DNA of 64,000 nt, taken from positions 1 through 64,000 of the forward strand of contig JAGHQL010000126.1 of assembly GCA_020080175.1 (NCBI GenBank), written 5' to 3'. Shown here piece after piece: positions 21,369 to 31,973 of the stretch. The stretch comes from Glutinoglossum americanum (Eukaryota > Ascomycota > Geoglossomycetes > Geoglossales > Geoglossaceae). The first letter of the stretch is position 1; each line of letters opens with the position of its first letter. The notes beneath the pieces are model-generated. The model saw nothing but the letters and a program-made list of their open reading frames with translations, was not told the origin of the DNA and ran no database searches. The translations under genes and the position numbers were made by a program.

Positions 21369-23503
21369 TCGTCGGGCAGACGGTACTCTTCTTTTCATAT
21401 CTAAACTATATGAGATTTGGTTTCGGGGGCGATGGTGTTGCATTTGGCTGTTTCCCTTTATTTTCTGGAGCAATTTTTAAGGCGTCGAGACCTGTTGACC
21501 CCGTATATGGATCCCTTGTGAATATTTCTAGCCTGTGCTGAACATACACATGACGCACTATGTAACAGTTCACCCGGATTTTTGCCCTTTTTGGGGGGTG
21601 AAAGGACCACATGCGCACCGGAGAACCTGGGTTAAATAACGCTATGACGGGGAACCATGCTTCCATGCCTGCGAATAATAGGGTGCGTAGGTAAAGACTT
21701 AATTCCTTCGAATGTGCTATGACCAATATTATCGCCACGCGTCCAGCACATCCTCTGGATGAGCCTTCTTTACATGTCCATCTGGTGGGAATACCAGTGA
21801 GCTAACGTAGCTGTCGCGAGTTTGTTTCTTCTGGTGTAACCTGCAAATCCACGATGCGCCCCAGTGCCACGTAAGTGTGCATTCAACGGGTAACTAACAC
21901 CCGGCGCCGTTCTTTCAGCACACGCCGGAGTCCCGCTCTTCATCAGCTCAGCGTGTAATTTGGGCCATACCCACTCAAAGCTTGTTGGCATGACCTGTCA
22001 GATTTCGTTCAAAGCCGCCTCGAGAAGCCGGAGATTATTGCTGACTTATTTGCAGAGCGCTTAGCCTATTGCCTTTGAACCGTCCCTCGGGTCTTAGCAT
22101 TCACCAGCCGTATACGAAGGAGGCGTTTCTGCTGCAGTAAGGCGGTGTGCACCTTTGGGGTATGTGCCAAAGGACGTACAAACCGTTGATTGAGATCGCC
22201 GATTGGGTGCCTAGACTTGGAAGGTGAAGAAGTTGGGATAAGTCCTTCCAATACGCCCCTTATATGCACAGCAGCCGGGAATAAAAAACGTGCTCAAAGT
22301 CTTGCCACATGCTGATCGACATGCATGGCTCCTCCTGAATTCGTTCGGGACAGATAAGCGAAGCTGACTCAAATCTATCTGACGTGCATTTTTTCTCTCC
22401 TTTAGCGTTTCTCGGCCACATGGCGGAGATGGTAGGGCGGAGCATGGGCAGACCATGGGCGGACCGTGGGCAGTTCGACACGAATCGTCGCATTGACCAA
22501 CGCTTGCCGGACCAAGTTTATCGAGTTACCAAGTGGAGTGAGCTGAGTTCTGGTGGAGGCGCCCGGCAGGAAGTGGTGCTGCTCGGAAGTTTGTGGAAAT
22601 TAAAACCACGTCTGATGACGCCGGGCCACGGGCCTCTCAATCCCTTTCATCCTTTTCGTTTGTCGCGTTCTAGAAGGGTGACCACGAGGCTTGGCGTCAT
22701 GTTTCAACCCAGCCATCCTTGCCCTGACTCAGTGCAGCCACGCGTTCTGGGCCAGAATCTGGCAGCTACCCGGCCCCTGAATCTTTGAGGCAGTTACCGA
22801 GTGCTTTTTGTCGTTTTGTCAGGGTGTGCGTACAAGGTAGTCAAAGGAAGCCGCGGATGGAGTTGTGCAGACAAAGACGCTTGCATCGGAAGTGTGCTTC
22901 GGAGTTTTGCAATATGCATCTCGGTTCCGTTCAGGAGTCGCCCCGAAGATGGTGGAAGGGAGACGAACCGTGCGACGCTTGCTCTTCCAGGAGTTTCGCA
23001 TCCTGTGGAACAGAGAAAGGGAATGTTATCCTAGCGTGTCACTTCCACGTGGTGCATGTGCAGATGTCAGGAACCCCCTTGCATCAACGGCTCCCCAACT
23101 TCTGCCTGTCGCGGGTCTTTGCCAATATTTCTATCTGTGTTCCGTAAAGCGAACTTTTGAGCGTGTATTTTACACCTTAGTTGATAATTAAGTTAGCTTG
23201 TCAGTTATCCCGGCCCTGTCTTTTGGCGTCTGCGCGTCGGCTCGTAAGTCTTTTTTCTCTTCCGACACGTTGTTCTTCCTTTACATATCGTTCGTGTCAG
23301 CTCCTTCAAATCTCCCTTCGTCGGTAACACCCCCACAGCTTCACTTTACTCGCAACCGCAGTCCAGATCACTTGTCAACACTTGACTTGATCGCTTGACA
23401 TGCAAACTTCTATAACCTCACCATAGCTGACAGCCTCTCACCTGAATAACCCCGAACAAGCCATATCGGTCTCAACACCAATTTTCTGCAAGCTTTTGCG
23501 CAG
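21369..23503. other. 2.1-kb gene-free stretch before the YANK kinase
   Basis: Several open frames on both strands (for example at 22384-22788 and 22785-23147) overlap one another and have no recognisable domain, so none is called. The last ~350 bases are rich in C and T (about 23220-23400), as in fungal promoters and leaders. A long 5' leader of the kinase gene or an unseen non-coding RNA would both fit. Confidence 0.5.
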
Positions 23504-25556
23504 ATGGGAAATTCCAATGGCAAGCCAGTAGTTTTTACCGATGAAGGTTTGTTTGATAACCTCCTCTTGGCCGATCCGGATGCGCGAGCCTTCTGCCACC
23601 TTCTCCTCGTTAACTGTTCTGAGTTGAAGTGACGTTGCGTCTCGCCGCGCTCTTTTGCGCTGAATGTGAAAAGTTAATAGCTGACCCGATTCTCGTTGTC
23701 CAGTCAACCTCAATCACTTCAGACTTCTGCGGGTAGTTGGGAAAGGAGCTTTCGGCAAAGTGCGGATCGTCGAGCGCAAGGATACAGGCTTGACATTTGC
23801 GTTGAAGTATATCCGCAAAGATGAAGGTCGGGCTCTGGCGTGCTTTCCACTGCTTGAGGACTCGCATGTTGACTATAACTTCACTGTAGTGGTGCGATCT
23901 GAGAGTGTCAGAAATATAATTCGGGAGCGGCGGATGCTTGAACATCTCAACCATCCTTTTCTTTGTAACTTGCGCTATAGTTTTCAGGACATGGAGTATT
24001 TGTAAGGAGATGACCTGCATTTTCCTTGGGAACAAGAGTGCTAATTTACGCAGATACATTGTGGTTGACTTAATGAACGGGGGTGATCTACGATTTCACA
24101 TATCGAGGAAAACGTTTACTGAAGAGGCTGTTCGGTTCTGGATTGCAGAACTCGGATGCGCCCTGCGGTATATACACAAGCAGGGCATTGTTCACCGCGA
24201 CGTCAAGCCGGACAATGTCTTATTGGATGCAGAAGGCCATGTCCATCTGGCAGACTTTGTACGTTGTCGCCTATAAAGCCTAGCTAATCCTGTTCTCAAT
24301 TGCTAACTTACCTGTCTGAAGAATGTGGCGTCTGATTGGAGCCCGGAAAAACCACTGACGAGCAAGTCAGGAACTTTAGCCTATCTCGCACCTGAAGTTT
24401 ATGGGGGAAGAGGATATGGGAGTGAGGTAGATTGGTGGTCCTTGGGAGTGCTATTCTATGAATGCGTCTATAATACAGTACGTTCCGCAACGCGTTTGAG
24501 TTGACCCGGGTATGTAAATCGGGTATTACATAATACTAAATTTGTGCTGCAGAGACCGTTCGAGGGGAATTCTCACGAAAACCTGGCCAAAGACATTGTG
24601 AAAGCTAACCCAAAATATCCCATTACCCAGCCTCCGGTGTCAATGCCATGTCTGCACGCCATTAGCTCTCTATTGGAGAAGGATAAACGGAGGCGAATTG
24701 GCGCCGCTGGATTCCGAACCTTTACGGAGAACCCTTTCTTCCAGCCTATAGACTTTGCACTCCTTGAGCAGAAGGAAATCCAGCCAATTTTCACGCCGTC
24801 AAGCGAAAAGACTAATTTTGATGCAACTTATGACCTGGAGGAGCTTTTACTGGAAGAGGCGCCATTGGAAGCAAGGGCTCGCCGGCAAAGACCGAGGGAA
24901 CAACTGAAAGACGATGCGACGGAAAAAGAAATCCGGGAGGATGAACTTCACCGCATGATAGAGAGCTTATTTGAGCCTTTCGACTACACGGCAGTTTCAT
25001 ATGACAAGTAAGATCATATCTCTAGCGCCTTCACGGTCAATAGTGGCTGACATAGTATAGATACCAAGGCAAGGTCGATGAAGCGGGCAGCTATGCGGGC
25101 AATGCGCCCGATTGGGCCCACAGCTCATCACAATCAAAGTCTAGTACGGAGGAATCCGGTACAGCAGTTGGCTCGCCTACGCGTTATGGTAGACAAACCT
25201 CACCCAATGGCTCGCCGCCATTACGGACATTAAACGCTGTTTATCCCGAATCTCAAGATAAGCAATTACATTCAGCTCCTCCACCTAACAATTTTCAAGG
25301 CCGAGCATTTGTTAGTGGGGGAACACGGAGCCCCTCTATGGGAGGTGGTGTTCAAATGGTTCTGGACGAAACAGGTAGCTGGTCAGAACTGGCAAACCAA
25401 TCGAGTAGTATGGGCACTGATGGAAAGGGTGATGGAAAGAACAAATCTCATGGGATGCTGGGGTTTCTATCGCGAAAGCGAGGGAGAGGCAGTAGCCCGA
25501 GGCCGCAGGAACCAGGAATTCTTGGAAGAGAAGGAGCGAGGGTCGTTATCGGTTGA
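23504..25556 (+). CDS. AGC-family protein kinase, YANK/STK32 type
   Basis: The start [14 protein letters not shown] places a Gly at position 2, as for N-myristoylation. Exon joins give [20 protein letters not shown] (Gly-rich loop), FALKYIRK (ATP lysine), [22 protein letters not shown] (C-helix Glu), [11 protein letters not shown] (catalytic loop), then LADF joined over an intron to NVASDW. The usual DFG is therefore DFN, the hallmark of STK32/YANK kinases. [11 protein letters not shown] and [12 protein letters not shown] follow. After the kinase core comes a Glu/Arg-rich helix ([14 protein letters not shown]) and a disordered Ser/Pro tail ending [10 protein letters not shown]. Six or so introns of 50-90 bases are needed. 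Substrates in fungi are not established, and I give no gene name. Confidence 0.9.
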
Positions 25557-26373
25557 GAGACTTTCAAGGACGAAATTGACGGAGAATCGTTTGCATCTGC
25601 TGGGGGACAGAGGCATAGCCCACAGATAGGGCGGCGGTTTATAATGAGGTCCTATTTCCTTTTCCCTTTGGCCGCGACTGGGTATGAGGATGGTAGCAAA
25701 GAGCGATGACTGAAACTGGAGTTCGTTATCACTTACAATTCCTCATGGGCGTATCATATGCATAGCAAGCGGGCACTTTTCATTTTGCTATTTCAAGCTC
25801 GCTGTTCTCTTATTTGTCTAGACTAAAAAACTATGTAAATAAATGATTTCACGCATCATTACGAAAACTCGATGATGGGGAGGACATTGCATCTAAGTAT
25901 GTAGTATGTATCCTACACAACTTCAGAGAAGTACCAGTAGGCTATTTTACCCACCCAATATGCACATCCACTAACGATCACTGGGCTGTTGTTCGTGGAA
26001 CAAGCAAATACGTCATTAGCGAAGGCTGCAAGCCGTGCTGGATAAGAGTGCGTTATCAACGCAAACACAAATCGCTCGCCTTTTCCCCCACCGTCTTTTC
26101 ATTTGCTGGCATTGCCATTGTCGTTCGTTATAGCCGCCTAGTCATAGTTGCAGCTCCATCTCATCCGTTGGTGTTGTATTTTTGGTCGGTCGTTGTGGTT
26201 GGCGCTATCGTTGCTCTGGAGACGCTTGCATCAACTAAAATTTCATTGCGACTTAATCCTGGACCATCAAGGACCACATTCTGCTCACCGCACCCCGAAT
26301 ACTTCATTCTTCCATCTTCGCTGAATATATCGCCTACAGCAGATATAGTAGCTTTGGCGGTTGCTTATGATTG
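25557..26373. other. Intergenic region, YANK kinase to exgD
   Basis: About 800 bases. A frame at 26048-26374 begins at GTG, lacks conserved content and ends at the exgD start, so it is treated as leader. Nothing else is seen. Confidence 0.55.
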
Positions 26374-28479
26374 ATGGCACCCCCGCGTCGAGAGTCTCGA
26401 AGGGCGGAGTATCAACACAAGTCGCAACGGCATCCAGCGACTGCGCGGGACTCTCGAGGACGTGGGGATAGATCATCAGGAAATGGAGAAAAGAGTTCGA
26501 AGGGGGGCAGCTCATTATTGTCGGAGGAGTTATTGGCGAAACTGAATGCAGAAAATGAGAAGGCAGATCGGAGTAGGAGAGAGACAAGACGCCCCCACCG
26601 AATAACCAAGAAGCCAAATCAACGTCATAGGGGAAAGAGGAGAGTAGTTTCTGGACCTGCGCTAGAGGAAGGGCGGAAGAGACGGAGTAGTGGCAAGCAA
26701 AGATATAGCCCTCGCGTCTGTATGTACCAAACTAAGGATGTTCTTGAGCCAGAGTAAAAGCTAACAGCCTGTAAAAATTGAAGGGATTATTCTTGGAATC
26801 TTGGGATTGCTTTTGGTGGTATTAGTACCTGTGGGTGTGTTGGTTGTGGGGAAAAAGTCCTCGAAAGGCGGAAACCCGTCAAAGGGAGGTTTGGATTCGA
26901 TATCGCATTCAGACATACCAGTCAGTTAATTCCGGGTGGAAATAAGAAAAACATTCACAAGCTAACCTGGATTAGGCATCTGCTAAAGGATCTGAACTCG
27001 ACCCTTTCACCTGGTACGATACCACTGATTTTAATGTTACTTATACCGATGCGACGGTAGGCGGCCTTTCGGTCATGGGCTTAGCTTCTACATGGGACGA
27101 CAGTAAGAAACCAAACGACAACGTTCCTGCGCTTGACCAGAAGTTTAAATATGGCACCATGCCTATCCGCGGGGTGAATATTGGGGGTTGGTTGGTGTTG
27201 GAGCCTTTTATCACACCATCCCTTTTCAGTTCGTACGATCCTAAGCTAGGCGTCGTGGATGAGTACACACTATCGCAGCACCTCGGATCCACGGAAGCTG
27301 CCAAAACAATCGAGAAGCACTATGCTACCTTTGTTACTGAAGAGACGTTCTCAGGTATTGCGGCGGCCGGACTCGACCATATCCGTATACCTTACCCGTA
27401 TTGGGCTGTGACGACGTATCCAGAGGACCCGTATGTTCCGAAGATCTCCTGGCGGTACCTCCTGCGGGGCATCGAATGGGCAAGGAAGTATGGTCTCCGA
27501 GTCAATCTAGATCTTCATAGCGTCCCAGGAAGCCAGAATGGGTGGAGTCACAGTGGCCGACAAGGAAGCGTAGGCTGGATAAACGGGACGGATGGGTTGT
27601 TGAACGTCCAGAGGTCTTTGGATATCCACAATCAGCTTTCGCAGTTCTTTGCTCAGCCCCGCTACAAAAATATCGTCACGATATACGGTCTTTTGAATGA
27701 GCCGAAGATGATTGCCCTGCCAATTGAACCAGTGCTAAATTGGACGCAAAATGCGTTTAACATAGTCCGCAAAAACGGAGTCCAGGCGTATATTGCCTTT
27801 GGAGACGGGTTTTTGGGACTACCAAACTGGCAAGGGAAGCTGCAAGGCCTTGAAGGCCTTGTACTGGACGTGCATCAATACGTTATCTTTAACGTTGACC
27901 AGATCGCCTATACACACCAGAACAAGATCCAATTTACCTGTTCAGGTTGGGGCACACAGATGACCCAAAGTGTGAATGTTGCTACTGGGTAAGTTCCTTC
28001 AGTGTCTATTTCGAGGATCCCTGGCGAGAAAAATAACTAACACCTGTAGGTTTGGACCAACTCTGTGTGGCGAGTGGTCACAGGCGGATACCGACTGCAC
28101 TCGATATCTTAATAATGTGAATGTTGGTGCACGATGGGACGGGACATTGAACACAGGCGACCCAAGGACTCAAGTACTCTCCCCAGCTTGCCCGAAGGGT
28201 AGTGGCACTTGCGAATGTAGCGACGCTAATGCGGATCCGTCGAAATATTCGAGTGAATATAAACAATGGTTACGAATGTTTGCGGAAGCGCAGATGGTTA
28301 GTTTTGAGAAGGCATGGGGTTGGTTCTATTGGAACTGGGACACAGAAGCCGCCGTGCAATGGTCATGGAAGAAGGGTATGGCTGCGGGTATCCTTCCCCC
28401 TCGAGCTTATCAACGGGATTTCAATTGCAGCGCCATGGTGCCGGACTTCGCCGCATCGGGTCTGCCAGAGACTTATTGA
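26374..28479 (+). CDS. exgD: Glucan 1,3-beta-glucosidase D, membrane-anchored GH5 enzyme
   Basis: A type II membrane protein of the cell wall system that releases glucose from beta-1,3-glucan ends. The cytosolic N-terminus is highly basic (MAPPRRESRRAEYQ, RRPHRITKKPNQRHRGKRR). After the first intron (donor GTATGT near 26719) comes a hydrophobic anchor, IILGILGLLLVVLVPVGVLVV. The GH5 catalytic domain follows: MPIRGVNIGGWLVLEPFITPS, AGLDHIRIPYPYWAV, NLDLHSVPGSQNGWSHSG, YGLLNEPKM with the acid/base Glu, and, after an intron near 27989-28049, LCGEWSQADTDC with the nucleophile Glu. The C-terminus has Cys pairs (CPKGSGTCECSD) typical of the family. ATG at 26374 is the first in this frame. Confidence 0.92.
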
Positions 28480-29202
28480 GTCATGGCTATCCCTTTGGTT
28501 TTGAGGGTTGTTGGCAGTACATGGCCGGTTCTTTCTAATGCATATAATTTCCTTGTCGTTTTGCGAGGATGCCTCCACGTTTCGATCTAGGGCGGTTGCA
28601 TGGGCTGAGTTTGGCGTCTTTGTTTTAAATCCGGGGGAAGCCGACCTTTCACAATAACGTAGCCATGATTGTTAGGCTTCACAAGCACTTGTACCCCATG
28701 ATAGATGATATGCGCAGGCAAACTGTTGAGCTGTTAGTGTTCAGAGAGAGAGAGTGAGTGAACTGATTGTTGACGACACTGCTATCACCTATCGATTTTG
28801 TCGTGTGATATGTGTACTTGGTGTAACTCCTGGTATGGGTGACCAACCCCACTAAAGCCCCCCCCACCCTACGAGTGTACTAAAGTTCGATGTTGTGGTT
28901 TGCTTTAAATTAGCCCTGTGCTATATACATACACTTGCATGAACGGCCACGTCATGATGTCATACATCATGAGTCATGTAACTGAATTGTTGACGCGGGA
29001 CCCGGTTGACATGGCAACTATATTTTTGCCACCCAGTTTGTTCCGCCTCCACTCACGTACTCAGTACGGTACTCACTATTTCACCTAACGCTCAGTTGGC
29101 CCCCAACGAAGCCATTCGTACTAGTTACTCTACATCTCGTTCTCCAACATTGATATCGTTGGCGAGTGCAATCCTGTCATTCAGTCAGCAAACTTCGTCG
29201 TG
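28480..29202. other. Intergenic region, exgD to the split-barrel gene
   Basis: About 720 bases with a short GA run near 28745-28757. Frames on either strand show nothing conserved. It contains the 3' end of exgD and the promoter of the next gene. Confidence 0.55.
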
Positions 29203-30156
29203 ATGCCGAACCTCACATACCCAAAGGTACCCCGTGGCACCGTCAATCGATACAATCACCGCGGTTAGTACTATCACCTTAGGCTCTGTGTCAATCAACC
29301 ACTTACGTGACTTGAATTAAAAGCCACGTATGACCTCCGTGCTATACACTCTATTGTCAACAGCACTCCTGTCCTCCACGTCTCCTTTACACCCGACCCT
29401 GATGAACCATTCCCGGCCATCCTTCCTATGATTGGGGCTTTGGGGTCGTTTGAATATCCTAGCTCTGACATTGGCGAGCCGCTTGACTGCTATCTGCATG
29501 GATATGTGAGCTCGCGTATCATGAATCTTGCGAGAGAGGCCGCGAAGCAAGAGGGTAGTAAGGGGCTTCCAGTCTGCGTTGCCGCCACAAGCGTAAGCAG
29601 CTCTATGTGCCTGCGTGTCACTATATGCCTTGCTGGAATACGGGCTAATTCGAACATTAAGGTTGATGGTCTCGTTCTCTCTTTGACGCCTAATAGTCAC
29701 AGCTACAATTACCGCTCAGCTATCTTACATGGCTACGCTTCTCTTGTCATTTCGGACGAGGAGAAACTTTGGGCAATGGAGCTCATCACCAACTCTATTG
29801 TCCCAAACCGCTGGAGCAACTCACGGGTTCCGCCGGACAAAGCGGAGATGGACTCGACACGGATTCTGCGAGTGCAGATAGAGTCGGGGAGCGGGAAGGT
29901 GAGAGAAGGGATGCCTAGCGACGAAAAGAAGGACCTAGATCGAGCGGAGGTGTTGGATAAGGTGTGGACGGGGGTGGTACCAATGTGGGAGCGATTTGGA
30001 GAGCCCATTCCGGGGCCATATAACAAGGTCTCCGAAGTTCCAGAGTATTTGAAGGGATATGTATCTGCGACAAACGGTCAACATGAACAGCATGCCGTAG
30101 CTGCGGCTAATAAATCGACGGTGCCTAAGCGGGCGAAGAAAGCCGATGAGGAGTAG
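29203..30156 (+). CDS. FMN-binding split-barrel (pyridoxamine 5'-phosphate oxidase-like) protein
   Basis: A predicted flavin-nucleotide-binding protein. Exon 1 encodes MPNLTYPKVPRGTVNRYNHR; exon 2 continues with ATYDLRAIHSIVNSTPVLHVSF, the first strand pair of the split barrel; after an intron near 29593-29660 exon 3 reads VDGLVLSLTPNSHSYNYRSAILHG. The R-G-T-V-N-R-Y N-terminus, HSIVN and NYRSA-HGYA blocks match the family of fungal pyridoxamine-5'-phosphate-oxidase-like proteins. The C-terminal part includes WTGVVPMWERFGEPIPGPYN and a basic, Ala-rich tail. The substrate is not known. PDX3, the true PNP oxidase, is a different and more conserved protein, so only the fold is called. Confidence 0.8.
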
Positions 30157-30478
30157 AGTAGCTGCAGGCCTCACCTGCATCACGGTTGCTAGTCTTGCCT
30201 CGATATTAAATGCACAAGCTTAATGCAACGTGGAGGGTCAGAGTCACGTGGGGGGGAGCTGTCTCGCTCATAAGTTCCACTGAATAATGGGATAGGTTGG
30301 CAATAACGCAGGGTCAACCGAAAACGTTCCAATCGTGGTGCTGCTGCATTCCAGCTGCGTTCCATGGCAGGCGTGCCGTTCGATGTTAGTTAGAGTGCGG
30401 AATCCCCACCAACTCCCCCAGCCATTCCTCACTAGAGCCCACCCCATAGCCCATCGTCCTAGGCGTCACCCTACTGCC
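30157..30478. other. Intergenic region, split-barrel gene to sirtuin
   Basis: About 320 bases. The last ~96 bases are open in frame with the sirtuin and include an upstream in-frame ATG at 30383. No other feature is seen. Confidence 0.5.
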
Positions 30479-31550
30479 ATGGCATCATCATTCCCCGCTC
30501 TCTCCACCGCGGACCTAGAGTCCTTCTCCAAGCATCTCCAATCCTCCCACCGGATCCTCGCACTCCTTGGAGCTGGCCTCTCAGCCTCCTCCGGCCTCCC
30601 GACCTTCCGCGGCGCAGGCGGTCTCTGGAGGAGCCACGATGCCGTCGCCCTCGCAACCCCTGGAGCTTTTGATGCCGATCCAGGGCTAGTGTGGCAATTC
30701 TACAGCTACAGGAGGCATATGGCGACGTTGGCGAAGCCTAATCGGGCGCATTACGCTCTGGCGGAGCTGGCGAGGCGGAAGGAGGGGTTCGTGACGCTGA
30801 GCCAGAACGTCGATGGTTCGGGATAACCAAGCCTCACTTAGAATTTCGTGGCACTGACGGGATTCCCTTCGTCCATTGCGGCGATGGTTAGGCCTATCTC
30901 AGCGAGCGAACCACCCAGAGTCGCAGCTGCACCTGCTACATGGCTCGCTGTTCGACGTGAAATGCACCTCGTTCTACTGCACGTACTCGGGGAAGAACTT
31001 CAACGACCCCATCGTCCCGGCTCTCGCTATCCCGCGGGGCCGCCCAGAACCTAAGCCGGCCTCTGACGAGCAAGACGCAACGGATTCCCTCTACGCCGCC
31101 ATGGGCAACAATATGAGACCGGACGACACCGACTCCGCATCCGCTGAACTCGACATCGCCGACGAACGCACCTCCCTCCCGGGTATCCCTCTCCACGACC
31201 TCCCGCACTGCCCCGCGTGTAAGACGGGTCTGCTCCGTCCCGGCGTTGTGTGGTTCGGCGAGATGCTCCCCGAGGCCACTGTCGACGCTATCGAAGACTG
31301 GATCATTTCGTCCCCAACCATCGACCTCATTGTTGTCATTGGCACGAGCTCGAAGGTGTATCCGGCGGCGGGGTATACGGACCGCGCGAGAGAAAAGGGG
31401 GCGCGTGTAGCGGTGGTGAACGTTGACCGGGGAGATGCACCAGGGAGCGGTTTGACGGAGAGGGATTGGTTTTTTGAGGGAGATGCAGGGACAATAGTAC
31501 CGGAGATATTGAAGTCGGTAATTGGGGAGATTGAGGTCCCTTCAAATTGA
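30479..31550 (+). CDS. Class III (SIRT5-like) sirtuin, NAD-dependent protein deacylase
   Basis: A Sir2-family enzyme. GAGLSASSGLPTFRGAGGLW forms the NAD-binding start; QNVDG joins LSQRA across one intron (about 30815-30889) to give the catalytic-site motif, followed by LLHGSL with the catalytic His. Zinc ligands are KCTSFYC and PHCPACKTG, with about 85 residues between them, part of it an acidic insertion. GVVWFGEMLP and VIGTSSKVYPAAGY complete the Rossmann fold. FYSYRR carries Y-x-x-R at the position that in SIRT5 and CobB recognises acidic acyl groups, so desuccinylase or demalonylase activity is likely. The start at 30479 is the conventional one; an in-frame ATG at 30383 would add a basic 32-residue leader. 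Confidence 0.9.
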
Positions 31551-31973
31551 TTCGGCATCAACTCCGAAGATATTTGCGGTTCTTACGATATTGCCGGACC
31601 GTTTTGAGGTTGGGTTTTTAGAGGTAACTATCATCTATCATTAGGGAATGGATGTTGCATCCAGCAATCTAAAGGAGACATTGGCCCCTTTTTGTCTCTA
31701 TCATGGTACACAGGCCGCGAGCCCCTTCGATCAAACAGTGCTCGGTGAGAATAGAGATCGGTTAACTAAAGAAAAGATTTCTATTCTATTCCAGGCATGA
31801 CCCAGGGGACTTTCATGTAGCTCCATCCAGAACAGAAGGCTAGCCATCCACCATAAGAAGACCCGATAGCCCAACACCCCAACACCGCAACTAGGGAGCC
31901 TTTATATACCCGTAAAACCTCCACCGCTCTCAAGAAACAGCTGACGTAACCACTATGACGGAAGTTCAGGATC
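31551..31973. other. Convergent 3' region, sirtuin and SNF2 ATPase
   Basis: About 420 bases between two converging genes. Only 3' untranslated sequence is likely. Confidence 0.55.

Noticed and set aside
22384-23191. Three overlapping open frames between UBC8 and the YANK kinase
   Set aside because: They overlap in different frames, have no recognisable motifs and no paired splice signals.
26048-26373. Hydrophobic 108-codon frame before exgD
   Set aside because: It starts at GTG, shows no conserved domain, and lies where the exgD leader must be.
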